From Planctomycetia bacterium (lineage in GTDB: Bacteria; Planctomycetota; Phycisphaerae; Phycisphaerales; SM1A02), in assembly GCA_005799495.1 (NCBI GenBank), contig SYGP01000042.1, positions 1 through 41,691 of the forward strand: a stretch of DNA of 41,691 nucleotides, in the 5' to 3' direction. Positions 31,535 to 39,939 of this stretch are shown piece by piece. The notes beneath the pieces were generated by a model that saw only the letters and a list, made by a program, of their open reading frames with translations, did not search any database and was not told where the DNA came from. Position 1 is the first letter of the stretch, and every line of letters begins with the position of its first letter. The position numbers and the translations under genes are program-made.

Positions 31535-32488
31535 ATGGCGTGGCAGTGGCGAGGTCGAGATGATGGACCGCAACCTGAGGCACAGCGATGGCATCAGGCG
31601 ATGGAGGCGTGGGATGCCGAACCCGCGCAGCGACATCGGCGGCGTCCGCTCGTGGTGATTGGGTATCCGTCCGACGCAGGCGTGCGAGCGAATCACGGGA
31701 GGCCCGGAGCGGCGGAGGGGCCAAGTGCGCTGCGGACGGCGTGCGCGAACTTGCCCGCGCCCGCTTCGTTTGCGCTGTTCGATGCGGGGGATGTCTCGGC
31801 TCCGAAGGATGATGTCATCGCTTGGCAGAGCGCGCTTGCGGCGGCGGTCGCAGCGGTGCGGGCGGGTGGTGGACTGCCGCTTGTTCTCGGCGGCGGTCAT
31901 GATCAGGCGTTCGGCCACTGGCTCGGCGTCGTGCAGGCTGCATCTCGGGGTGCGGTGGTCGGGTGCATCAACCTGGATGCGCATGTCGACATGCGGCCGC
32001 TTGCTCATGGCCATCCACATTCGGGATCACCGTTCCTGCAGGTGCACGGGCACAGCACGCTGGTCGGTTCACCGTTTCGTTACCTGCTCCTGGGCATGCA
32101 ACCCGCGCACAACACACCGGCGCTGCTGCAGTCGGCCGCCGCGCATGGCGCGCAGATCGTCGACGCAGATGCGTTCTCGCCATCGCAGGAGTCCGCATTG
32201 GCTGCCATTCTCGATCGCTTCATCGCATCGGTCGACCTCATCTGCCTCAGCATCGATCTCGATGTGTTCCTCGCCTCGAGCGCGCCCGGTGTCAGTGCGC
32301 CGTCACCGATGGGCATTCTTCCCGACGCATCACTGCGCAGTGTGCTTCGGAGGATCGCAGGCAGCGGAAAGGTCGCGGGCATCGAACTTGCCGAGTGTTC
32401 GCCGCCGCTGGACATCGGTGGGCGAACCGCACGACTCGGTGCCGCAGTGGTGGACTGCGTGATCCGCGCACTTCCCGTTCCGACTTGA
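31535..32488 (+). CDS. hutG: Formimidoylglutamase-like ureohydrolase
   Basis: 317 residues. Ureohydrolase metal motifs: LGGGHDQAFGHW, INLDAHVDMRPL, and LSIDLDVFLASSAPGVSAPSPMG. The GGGHD and DLDVF...APGVSAP forms are those of HutG (formimidoylglutamase, last step of histidine degradation: N-formimidoylglutamate to glutamate and formamide), differing from the GGDHS type in the earlier ureohydrolase gene. No hutH, hutU or hutI is in the window, so the pathway would have to be completed elsewhere. ATG 31535 is used. Confidence 0.82.
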   Translation: MAWQWRGRDDGPQPEAQRWHQAMEAWDAEPAQRHRRRPLVVIGYPSDAGVRANHGRPGAAEGPSALRTACANLPAPASFALFDAGDVSAPKDDVIAWQSALAAAVAAVRAGGGLPLVLGGGHDQAFGHWLGVVQAASRGAVVGCINLDAHVDMRPLAHGHPHSGSPFLQVHGHSTLVGSPFRYLLLGMQPAHNTPALLQSAAAHGAQIVDADAFSPSQESALAAILDRFIASVDLICLSIDLDVFLASSAPGVSAPSPMGILPDASLRSVLRRIAGSGKVAGIELAECSPPLDIGGRTARLGAAVVDCVIRALPVPT

Positions 32489-32525
32489 TCCCCCGCGGAT
32501 CGGATGCGAATCGTCGCGGCCTCTC

Positions 32526-33803
32526 CTAGGCAGCGAGGGAGGGGCGGAGTCGCCGCGGGCGAATGACACCGAGCAGCTCGGGATCGATCTCCTGCCGTCC
32601 GCCACAAATGTCCGCGCAGAGAATGCGACCGGTGACGGGCCCGAGCATCAATCCCATCATGGCGTGCCCCGTTCCGATGAAAAGTCCCGGGATGGTCGGC
32701 ACCGGTCCAACGACCGGCATGCCGTCGGCGGTGCAGGGTCGGTAGCCCGCCCACTCAGCGGTGACATGTGCGCGGTCGATGCCATGCAGATATCGCTGCG
32801 CGCCCGCGGTCAACATCTGCAGCCGCTTCCGCATCCAAGGGCGTCCCGTCGCTCCGATCTCGAGCGTTCCCGCAAGTCGCAGTTGCGATCCCATCGGGTT
32901 GTATGCCACGAATGTCTCGTGCATGACGCCTCCGTGCTGCGGCAGTGCGCCGATCCCCTCGAGTTGCAGGTGATAGCCGCGTGCTGCTTGCATGGGTACG
33001 GCAATGCCGAGTTGTGCTGCCAATGGATCGGACCAGATGCCCGCGGCGAGCACCACGCTGCCAGCTTCCACCACCTCGCCGCTTCCGAGGCGGGCGCCGA
33101 TGCATCGACCATCGCTCGCGCGCGCAAATCCGGCGACTTCACAGCCAAGGCGCACCGTACCGCCGTGCGCGCGAACTGCGTGCAGAAGCCCGCGCAGGAG
33201 CAGCCCAGGATGCAGGATCGCGCTGTCGAGGTAGTGGATCGCGCCCGCAACCTCATCGCGGTACGCGGGATCGCGCCGTCGCAGTTCCGCACCGCTGATG
33301 CGATCGGTGCGGTAGCCGTAGCGCGCGAGCGCTCGCCCTTCGCGTTGCGCCGCATCGAGGTTGCGTTCGTCGAGGATGAGATCGAGCCAGCCGCAGCGCC
33401 TGTAGAAGCAGTCGATTCCTTCTTGATCGAGCAGGTGCTCGAGTGCCTGCGCGGTTCGCCAACCAAGGGCGCAGAGCGTGCGTGTGGCGCGTTCAAGATG
33501 ATCGGTCGTGCAGTGGCGATGGAAAGTCCACAGCCAACGCAGAAGTGCAGGGGAGAGACTCGGACGAATCCAGAGTGGTGACTGGCTGTCGAGCATCCAA
33601 CGCAGTCCGCGCCACGATGCCCCTGGCTTGGTGAGGGGCGCGTGCCCGATCGAGAAGAGCCCCGCATTCCCCGCCGATGCACCGTCGAGCGTGGACTCGC
33701 GTTCGAGCACGATGACATCTCGCCCATGCTGAAGAAGTTCGTACGCGGTGCAGAGCCCAACGATCCCTGCGCCGATGATCACCGTCCTGGTGCCGCTCTT
33801 CAC
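32526..33803 (-). CDS. DadA-family FAD-dependent D-amino acid dehydrogenase
   Basis: 425 residues, GTG start at 33803 with GAGGA just upstream. FAD-binding VIIGAGIVGLCTAYELL (about 8-25) is followed by VLERES; the family block SAGNAGLFSIGHAPLTKPGAS is characteristic of DadA. AGIWSDPLAAQLGIAVPMQAARGYHL and the C-terminal GYRPCTADGMPVVGPVP...GTGHAMMGLMLGPVTGRI complete the FAD fold. It deaminates D-amino acids (or D-hydroxyproline) with electrons to the quinone pool. Substrate not readable. It diverges from the Gfo/Idh/MocA gene with only 16 bp between start codons. Confidence 0.88.
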   Translation of the reverse strand: MKSGTRTVIIGAGIVGLCTAYELLQHGRDVIVLERESTLDGASAGNAGLFSIGHAPLTKPGASWRGLRWMLDSQSPLWIRPSLSPALLRWLWTFHRHCTTDHLERATRTLCALGWRTAQALEHLLDQEGIDCFYRRCGWLDLILDERNLDAAQREGRALARYGYRTDRISGAELRRRDPAYRDEVAGAIHYLDSAILHPGLLLRGLLHAVRAHGGTVRLGCEVAGFARASDGRCIGARLGSGEVVEAGSVVLAAGIWSDPLAAQLGIAVPMQAARGYHLQLEGIGALPQHGGVMHETFVAYNPMGSQLRLAGTLEIGATGRPWMRKRLQMLTAGAQRYLHGIDRAHVTAEWAGYRPCTADGMPVVGPVPTIPGLFIGTGHAMMGLMLGPVTGRILCADICGGRQEIDPELLGVIRPRRLRPSLAA

Positions 33804-33819
33804 TCCTCTATCCTAGGGA

Positions 33820-34896
33820 ATGACCGAGATCGGGCTAGGGATTGTCGGCTGCGGTGGGATTGCGAGTGTCCACGCGGATGCGGCGCAGCGCAGTGGCTTT
33901 CGGGTGGTGTCATGTTGGGATTCCCATGCCGACCGTGCGCATGCGCTCGCCGCAAAGGTCGGTGCGACGGCTTCGACGAGCCTCGAGTCGCTGCTGGCGC
34001 ATCCGAGCGTGAACGCCGTCGTCGTCGCTGTACCGACGGATGTTCATGCGCACTGTGCCAAGGCGGCGCTGGCGGCGGACAAGCACCTCTTGCTCGAGAA
34101 GCCGATGGCGCTCACCGTTGCGGAGTGCGATTCGATCTGCGCGGCCGCGGAGAGATCGAAGGGTCGGCTGCAGATGGGGCTTGTGTGCCGATCCGCTTCG
34201 GCTTCGCAGCATGCGTTGCACTTGGTGCGCTCTGGACAGGTCGGGCAGCTCGATTTCATTCAGGCGCGGGGTGTCCGGCGCCGCGGCATTCCGGGATTGG
34301 GCGGCTGGTTCACGACGCGCAGTCGATCAGGCGGAGGATGCATGATCGACGTGGGAGTTCACTTGATGGACTTGGCGTTGCATCTGGCGGGTTGGCCGCG
34401 TGTGCTGCGCGTGAGTGCGTGTGCGGCTTCGCGTTTCGGATCGCCCATTGCCGCCTACCGATCCGCGGAGATGTGGGGCGGTCCTCCGAGGATCGATGGG
34501 ACCTTCGATGTCGAGGACGCGGCGATCGCGCTCCTGCGCTGCGAAGGTGGACTGTCGATCGAGATTGATGTGGCGTGGGCTGCCAACATCCCGGAGGGAG
34601 TTGCGCGCGATGGTCTGCTGTTGCGTGGGGCGAAGGCAGGGGTTCACTTCGAGATATTTGGTTCCGAAGTGCGGAGCGTGGTGGAGCGGGATGGCGACTT
34701 GCACGATGAAGTCACTGCGGTGCAGCCTCCCCACGGTTGGGACGCGGCGTGGGACGCGCAGTACCGACGCTTCGGGCAGATGATCGGTGGACTGGGTGAG
34801 CCCGCCGCCACCGCGCAGGAAGGCCGCGATCTGCAGCGAATCACTGCCGCGTTCTATGAGAGTGCAGCGCTTGGGCGCGAGATCGAGGTGCGGTGA
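33820..34896 (+). CDS. Gfo/Idh/MocA family oxidoreductase
   Basis: 358 residues. A Rossmann dinucleotide motif GIVGCGGIASVHADA lies at the N-terminus, then VVAVPTDVHAHCAKAAL and LLLEKPMALTVAECD (family EKP motif with catalytic lysine), then an alpha/beta C-terminal domain with GGCMIDVGVHLMDLALHLAG (DxxxH). It reduces or oxidises a sugar or inositol derivative with NAD(P). Substrate unknown. It is probably expressed from a promoter inside the divergent dadA-like gene because only 16 bp lie between the starts. Confidence 0.9.
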   Translation: MTEIGLGIVGCGGIASVHADAAQRSGFRVVSCWDSHADRAHALAAKVGATASTSLESLLAHPSVNAVVVAVPTDVHAHCAKAALAADKHLLLEKPMALTVAECDSICAAAERSKGRLQMGLVCRSASASQHALHLVRSGQVGQLDFIQARGVRRRGIPGLGGWFTTRSRSGGGCMIDVGVHLMDLALHLAGWPRVLRVSACAASRFGSPIAAYRSAEMWGGPPRIDGTFDVEDAAIALLRCEGGLSIEIDVAWAANIPEGVARDGLLLRGAKAGVHFEIFGSEVRSVVERDGDLHDEVTAVQPPHGWDAAWDAQYRRFGQMIGGLGEPAATAQEGRDLQRITAAFYESAALGREIEVR

Positions 34897-34918
34897 AGGC
34901 GGCTGCCGCCTCCACACA

Positions 34919-36046
34919 TCACTTCGACTTTGGACTTCCGCCGTTCTCGTACTTCTTCAGCGTTGCCTTCATCTCGTTGAGCATCTCGCCCGGAGGTGTG
35001 TTTTCGATGGCGAGTTTCTGCGTCGCGACCGCCTCCGAAACCTTGCCCGAATCGAACTGCGCACGGGCGAGCGTGTCCAGAATCGCACCGTCCTTGCCAG
35101 CGCTCGCGTTGACTGCCGCCTCCGCCGTGGAGATGGCGAACGCGAGGTCACGCTGCTTGACGGGCGCCGCATCGAGCACATACCACGCGAGTTGGTTGAG
35201 CCCCATGGCCTCCTTGCGCTGCGTGAAATCAGCGGCAAGCGCGCGTCCGATCTCGTAGCCCATTTCGGGCTGGTTCACGGGTCCAAGCAGGAGTTGGAAC
35301 TTCTGCAGGCGCAGTCCGAGTGCCGAATCCGCGTCCGACTTCGCGATGGCATCGTCGAGCATCGTCATGAACTCTGCGTAGTCGCCACTCTTGTTGGCAT
35401 CGCGAAGTGCGGCAGAAAGCCGTCGCTGCATCTTCTTTGCCTGCGCGGCACCGAGGAACGACGCCTTTGCATCGTTGACATTCCATGAACCAGCCACCAC
35501 GCTCTCGAGCGGCTGGTCCATCTGCATGGGATGTCCGATCCACTGGACGGTCCCATCCTTCACGATGAATGCACACGGGATGCCAGATTGCATGGCAGGC
35601 TTCATGTACTGGTCGTGCACCGATCGATCGGGATCCGCGCAGAGCGTGTAACGCGTCTTTGCTGCCCAGGTTGGATCCTCGAGGAACTTCGTCACGGTGT
35701 CGATCTTCTCGTCACTGATGCTGATGATGCGCACTCCCTTGTCTGCATACTTCTCCTGCACCTCACTGAGATGCGGCATGCTCGACTTGCAAGGACCGCA
35801 CCAGGTCGCCCAGAACTCGATCACATAGGTGTTGCCAGCGCCGAACGATGAGACCGCTTCTCCCTTGACGAACTTCTCGATCTGCGGGAAGGGAGCGGGC
35901 GAACCAGGAACGAGCGTCGGCTCCGTGGGTTGAGGAGCCTGTGCACCGCCCTTTGCGGCATCCTTCGGCGGCGTGATGGGAGTGGCAGGAACCGTTTGGG
36001 CGAGCATCAAGGCAGCGAGAGGAAGGGCAAGAGTGGCTGTGATCAT
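34919..36046 (-). CDS. Secreted TlpA-like thioredoxin-domain protein with a helical C-terminal region
   Basis: About 375 residues. Signal peptide MITATLALPLAALMLAQTVPA, then a Pro/Ala-rich linker. The thioredoxin fold starts near PGSPAPFPQIEKFVKGE; its active site WCGPC is at 82-86 in VIEFWATWCGPCKSSMPHL, and a cis-proline loop is at QSGIPCAFIVK. The last ~150 residues are alpha-helical with a TPR-like rhythm (AEFMTMLDDAIAKSDADS, LAFAISTAEAAVNAS, AILDTLARAQFDSGK). The role would be thiol-disulfide exchange in the periplasm with a helical partner-binding region. ATG 36046 is the only start that leaves a clean signal peptide. folD diverges 78 bp away. Confidence 0.85.
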   Translation of the reverse strand: MITATLALPLAALMLAQTVPATPITPPKDAAKGGAQAPQPTEPTLVPGSPAPFPQIEKFVKGEAVSSFGAGNTYVIEFWATWCGPCKSSMPHLSEVQEKYADKGVRIISISDEKIDTVTKFLEDPTWAAKTRYTLCADPDRSVHDQYMKPAMQSGIPCAFIVKDGTVQWIGHPMQMDQPLESVVAGSWNVNDAKASFLGAAQAKKMQRRLSAALRDANKSGDYAEFMTMLDDAIAKSDADSALGLRLQKFQLLLGPVNQPEMGYEIGRALAADFTQRKEAMGLNQLAWYVLDAAPVKQRDLAFAISTAEAAVNASAGKDGAILDTLARAQFDSGKVSEAVATQKLAIENTPPGEMLNEMKATLKKYENGGSPKSK

Positions 36047-36124
36047 TGTTGTTTCCAGGCGTGAGCGTGTCCGAGCGTGCGAGAACCACGGGAGAGGATA
36101 GGGGCAATCGCTACCCTGCCCCCC

Positions 36125-36967
36125 ATGGGATCGCGAATCATCGATGGCAAGCAACTTGGTGCTGCGGTGCGTGCCTCGCTGCGGGAACGCATCCAGCGGA
36201 GCGGCCGTTCCGTGCGACTCGACGCAGTGCTCGTGGGCGACGACAGTGCAGCCTCGATCTATGCACAGAATCAAGCGAGGACCTGCGAGGAAGCCGGCAT
36301 CCAATACCAGTTGCACCGGCTCGCCGCGGGCAGTGGGTATGAGGAAATCGCGGGTCGGGTCCTCCTGATGAACACCGACGAGTCCGTCACCGCGATGATG
36401 CTGCACCTGCCACTGCCGAAGGGTGTCGATACCGAACGAGTGCAGTCCCTGATAGCTCCAGAGAAGGATGTGGAGGGGGTGAATCCAGCCAACATTGGGA
36501 ATGTCGTCTACGGGCGGCGCAGCCTCGTGCCGTGCACGGCGCTCGCCGTGTTGGAGATGATCGAACAGACGGGCACCACGCTTCGCGGCGCGCGCTGCGT
36601 GATCGTCGGCGCAAGCAACATTGTTGGAAAGCCCATCGCCGTGCTGCTGATGCGCGCCGAAGCCACGGTCGTCAGTGCGAATCGCTTCACCGCGGAGTTG
36701 CCGAAGATGGCCCGCGAGGCAGACATCGTCGTGGCAGCTGCCGGCGTTCCAGCTTTGGTGACCCCCGAGTGGATCAAGCCGGGCGCTGTCGTGATCGATG
36801 TCGGCATCAACCGCGTCGTCGGGAAGGATGGAAAGCAGGTGACCGTCGGCGATGTGCACCCGGATGTGGCTGCCGTGGCAGGCTGGATGAGCCCCGTTCC
36901 CGGTGGTGTGGGACCGATGACGGTGGCGATGCTGCTTCGCAATGTGGTGGAGGCAGCGCTTCGCTGA
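36125..36967 (+). CDS. folD: Bifunctional methylenetetrahydrofolate dehydrogenase/cyclohydrolase
   Basis: 280 residues. FolD interconverts 5,10-methylene- and 10-formyl-tetrahydrofolate. Motifs: RLDAVLVGDDSAASIYAQNQART (catalytic tyrosine and lysine region has been kept in the Y-x3-Q-x-R form), MMLHLPLPKGVD, PEKDVEGVNPANIG, PCTALAVLEMIE, VIVGASNIVGKPIAVLL and AGWMSPVPGGVGPMTVAMLL. The segment usually written S-x-x-Y-x-x-x-K reads S-I-Y-A-Q-N-Q here, so the usual lysine is replaced by glutamine; this should be checked. It provides C1 units also needed by PurC-dependent purine synthesis next door. Confidence 0.92.
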   Translation: MGSRIIDGKQLGAAVRASLRERIQRSGRSVRLDAVLVGDDSAASIYAQNQARTCEEAGIQYQLHRLAAGSGYEEIAGRVLLMNTDESVTAMMLHLPLPKGVDTERVQSLIAPEKDVEGVNPANIGNVVYGRRSLVPCTALAVLEMIEQTGTTLRGARCVIVGASNIVGKPIAVLLMRAEATVVSANRFTAELPKMAREADIVVAAAGVPALVTPEWIKPGAVVIDVGINRVVGKDGKQVTVGDVHPDVAAVAGWMSPVPGGVGPMTVAMLLRNVVEAALR

Positions 36968-36991
36968 ACGCGCGGCTGCGCCCGCGCAGCA

Positions 36992-37963
36992 TCAGCCACG
37001 CAGCAGATCGGTCGGTGCACGCCCACCAAAGAGTCGCGTCAGTGCTTCGCGGTAGCGCGCCGCCGTGCCGTCCACGATCTCTGCGGGGATCTCTGGTCCA
37101 GGAGGCGTCTTGTCCCAGCGACCCGCTGCGACGAGTTCGAGCAGCCAGTTGCGAAGAAACTGCTTGTCGAAGCTCTGTTGGTCGCGCCCGACTTCGTATC
37201 CGTCCAGCGGCCAGTAGCGGCTCGAGTCAGGCGTGAGTACTTCATCGACGAGCAGCAGCCGGTCCGTCGGCTGGCCATCCGCGCCGAGCTCGAAACCGAA
37301 CTCGAACTTCGTGTCCGCCAGGATCATCCCGCATGCGAGCGCATGTTCGGACGCCAGCGAATAGATGCGCAGCGTCAAATCCCGAAGGCGTTCCATCAGG
37401 GATGACCCCACGGCCGCAGCGGCGCGTTCAAAGGAGATGTTCTCGTCGTGCCCCTCGGCCGCCTTCGTGGCCGGAGTGAAGATCGGCTCTGGCAGCCGCT
37501 CGCACTGTCGCAGTCCGCGTGGGAGAGGCACGCCGCACACTTGTTGCGCAGCGCGGTACTCGCTCCATCCGCTGCCAGCGAGGTAGCCCCGCGCCACGCA
37601 CTCGATCGGCACCACCTGCGCGGCTCGGCAGACCATCGCGCGTCCTGCGAGTGCGTCGCGCTGCATTGGATCGATGCCGTCACACGCCGGCACATCCAGA
37701 CTGAGCACATGGTCCCCGACGAGCTTGGCGCGTCGGATCAGGCCGAACCATCCCGCCGAAATCGTGGTAAGCACTCTGCCCTTTCCTGGAATCGGTGTGG
37801 GCATCACGACATCGAAGGCAGAGATGCGGTCTGTGGCCACCAGCAGCATGCGCGGCGCGCCTTGATCGGCTGGAAGCGAATACAGATCGCGCACCTTGCC
37901 CGCGCGGCGCCCTGGCAGGGCAAGCTGCGTCTGGAAGAGCGAATCGCACGCGTCTGTCCGCAT
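36992..37963 (-). CDS. purC: Phosphoribosylaminoimidazole-succinocarboxamide synthase
   Basis: 323 residues. PurC (SAICAR synthetase) joins aspartate to CAIR with ATP in purine synthesis. Characteristic segments: AGKVRDLYSL, LLVATDRISAFDVVMPTPIPGKG, VVPIECVARGYLAGSGW, EPIFTPATKAAEGHDENISFE, ILADTKFEFG and LLVDEVLTPDSSRYWP. This is the longer eukaryote/planctomycete-like form of ~300 residues instead of the ~240 of E. coli. ATG 37963 is used. It ends 25 bp from folD, convergent. Confidence 0.95.
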   Translation of the reverse strand: MRTDACDSLFQTQLALPGRRAGKVRDLYSLPADQGAPRMLLVATDRISAFDVVMPTPIPGKGRVLTTISAGWFGLIRRAKLVGDHVLSLDVPACDGIDPMQRDALAGRAMVCRAAQVVPIECVARGYLAGSGWSEYRAAQQVCGVPLPRGLRQCERLPEPIFTPATKAAEGHDENISFERAAAAVGSSLMERLRDLTLRIYSLASEHALACGMILADTKFEFGFELGADGQPTDRLLLVDEVLTPDSSRYWPLDGYEVGRDQQSFDKQFLRNWLLELVAAGRWDKTPPGPEIPAEIVDGTAARYREALTRLFGGRAPTDLLRG

Positions 37964-38056
37964 GGGTCGGGAGCAGTGTAGGAGTGGGAATCAGGCGCGC
38001 GCAGAAGCGTCCGACGAGGGGGAGAGGCGTGCAGACCGCTACACTCGCTCGCGCCG

Positions 38057-39580
38057 ATGCTTCGCTTTGCGTTCGAGAGGATGGACGAGCCGCCCGTGCG
38101 GGTCGATGCGAGCCACGGCTATGTGCTTGGGGCGAACGATCTTTCCGTGGCGGGGGCGCTGGCGCTTCGGCCGGGGAAGCTCGACTGCGAGAGCGAACTC
38201 GACAGCGCACTCGCGGTCAATGTCGAGTGCGAGATGCGATCCATGGGGAGGTTGGCGCTGTCCACCTGTCTGCTGCAGCAGCGTCAGGAGCGCTACGCAC
38301 TGTTGCAGGAGTTGGCCCGCCACCGAATCAAGGTTTTCATCGCCAAGTGCGAAGAGTGGCAGGTGTGGGATCATCCGGGGTGTGCGGCAGCCATTGCGCA
38401 GTGGAATGACGCGCGCAGCGATTTCACGGCAGCGATGACCACCGCCGACAGCGTCGAGGCGGATCGAAAGGCCGCGCAGGCGCTGGTCAAGGGGTTGGAA
38501 GCGGGCGAACGCCTCGCGATGGCACACGCGCGAATCGCGCTGCATCGTCGCTACGAAACGCGGCCCGCAGGGCGAGTCACGCTGGGCGTCCGCGCGACCG
38601 GGCGCGTGGGAGAGCGGGCGATCGCCGCGGCCGCAGGTGGTTTTGATCTCGTGCAGATCCCGCTCGACTGGAGCGTGATCGAGCGGCAGGAAGGGCGATT
38701 CGACTTTTCCTCGGTGGAGCCCTGGCTCGATTGGGCGGCATCGCAAGGCAAGGTGGTCGTGGTCGGCCCGCTCCTTGATCTGCGCGAGCATGCACTGCCC
38801 GAGTGGCTGCGCAAGCGCTGCGGCGATTTCGAAGCGCTGCGGAGCGCGGTGTGGCGCTTTGCGGAAGCTGTCGGCGAGTTGGTGGGGCCACGCACCGGCA
38901 TGTGGAACATCGCGTCCGGCATCAACGACAGCGCCTGGTGGCCGCTGAAGTTGGAGCAGATGGTGGAGGTCACCAGGCGGATCGCGGTTGGACTTCGCAA
39001 GACGCGCCGTGATGTGCCGATCATGCTCGAAGTTCCCCGCCCGTTTGCGGAGGGGGTCGGATCGCTGTCGCGTGCGGTCACGCCATCCGTGCTCGTCGAC
39101 ACGCTCGGCACCGAAGGGGTCGGCATCGACTGCGTGCTCGTGAAGTTCTGCATGGGGCAACTGGGTGCTGATCATCTCACGCGCGATCTGCTCGAGGTGA
39201 GCGCTTCGCTCGATTCGCTTCGGTCGCTCCGCAAGACGCTGTTCGTGTCGATCGATGTGCCGAGTGGCCCGACCGAGCCAAATGCCGGGTATTGGCGCGC
39301 GCCGTGGTCTGCGAAGTCGCAGTCCATCTGGGCGATGCAGATGTTCCAGGTGGCGCTCAGCAAGGGGCATGTCGCAACGATTCTTTGGAACACGCTCGCC
39401 GATGATGCGACGCGTGGTGTCGTGCGAGGATTGACAACCGGCGACGGGATGCCCAAGCCCGCGCTCGAAGCGTTGGTGAAGGCGCGGCGAAGACTCGCCA
39501 AGCCGCTCGGCCCGTGGGTTGCCCCGCCGCCACAACACGCAAGGTCGCAGGCGGCGGTCAGTGACGGGGGGAGCGAGTGA
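38057..39580 (+). CDS. GH10-like TIM-barrel protein, catalytic glutamates apparently missing
   Basis: 507 residues, no signal peptide. An N-terminal region (1-175) includes helical YALLQELARHRIKVFIAKCEEWQVWD. From ~178 the fold resembles GH10 xylanases: IERQEGRFDFSSVEPWLDWAASQGKVV, HALPEWLRKR (as in the QxPxWL segment), and GMWNIASGINDSAWW where GH10 has W(N/D)xxNE. The catalytic acid Glu falls at Gly288 of WNIASGIND (283-291), and the nucleophile site T-E-x-D reads V-S-I-D-V (397-401). Both glutamates therefore seem lost, so it may be a binding or structural protein. Alternatively it belongs to another barrel family that only looks similar. It overlaps nothing upstream and is followed by a comEA-like gene. 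Confidence 0.62.
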   Translation: MLRFAFERMDEPPVRVDASHGYVLGANDLSVAGALALRPGKLDCESELDSALAVNVECEMRSMGRLALSTCLLQQRQERYALLQELARHRIKVFIAKCEEWQVWDHPGCAAAIAQWNDARSDFTAAMTTADSVEADRKAAQALVKGLEAGERLAMAHARIALHRRYETRPAGRVTLGVRATGRVGERAIAAAAGGFDLVQIPLDWSVIERQEGRFDFSSVEPWLDWAASQGKVVVVGPLLDLREHALPEWLRKRCGDFEALRSAVWRFAEAVGELVGPRTGMWNIASGINDSAWWPLKLEQMVEVTRRIAVGLRKTRRDVPIMLEVPRPFAEGVGSLSRAVTPSVLVDTLGTEGVGIDCVLVKFCMGQLGADHLTRDLLEVSASLDSLRSLRKTLFVSIDVPSGPTEPNAGYWRAPWSAKSQSIWAMQMFQVALSKGHVATILWNTLADDATRGVVRGLTTGDGMPKPALEALVKARRRLAKPLGPWVAPPPQHARSQAAVSDGGSE

Positions 39581-39606
39581 CTGTGCGCGTTCCTGGAGTT
39601 CTGCGG

Positions 39607-39939
39607 ATGAGTCGCATGCGGTCGAGCCTGCGCGCGCGTCATTGGCTTTGCGTTGGTGCCGCATCGGTTGTCGCCGTTCTCGCGGTGGATCTGTTGATGG
39701 CGCGCCCGCGGGTCGGGCGTGCGGTGCAGGAAGCGCGCATTGATCTCAACGCGGCGGATGCGGCGCAGCTCTGCCTGCTGCCGGACGTGGGTCCAGCCGT
39801 GGCTCAGCGCATCATCGATTCGCGCGAGCAGCAAGGACCGTTCGCGCGGGTCGCAGACTTGCGGCGAGTCAAGGGCATTGGTCCAGCCACGCTCGTCGCC
39901 GTCGAGCCGCATGCCGTGTGCAGCGTGTCCGCGCCGTGA
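39607..39939 (+). CDS. ComEA-like helix-hairpin-helix protein
   Basis: About 110 residues. A membrane segment (WLCVGAASVVAVLAVDLLM, about 13-31) precedes a helix-hairpin-helix pair: IDLNAADAAQLCLLPDVGPAVAQRII and GPFARVADLRRVKGIGPATL. This is the ComEA DNA-binding domain, which takes up DNA in competent bacteria, but small HhH anchors also occur outside competence. ATG 39607 has a GGAG 8 bp upstream; GTG 39577 (GTGA overlap with the preceding stop) is in frame but its ribosome site is too close. It overlaps mfd (GTGA). Confidence 0.75.
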   Translation: MSRMRSSLRARHWLCVGAASVVAVLAVDLLMARPRVGRAVQEARIDLNAADAAQLCLLPDVGPAVAQRIIDSREQQGPFARVADLRRVKGIGPATLVAVEPHAVCSVSAP

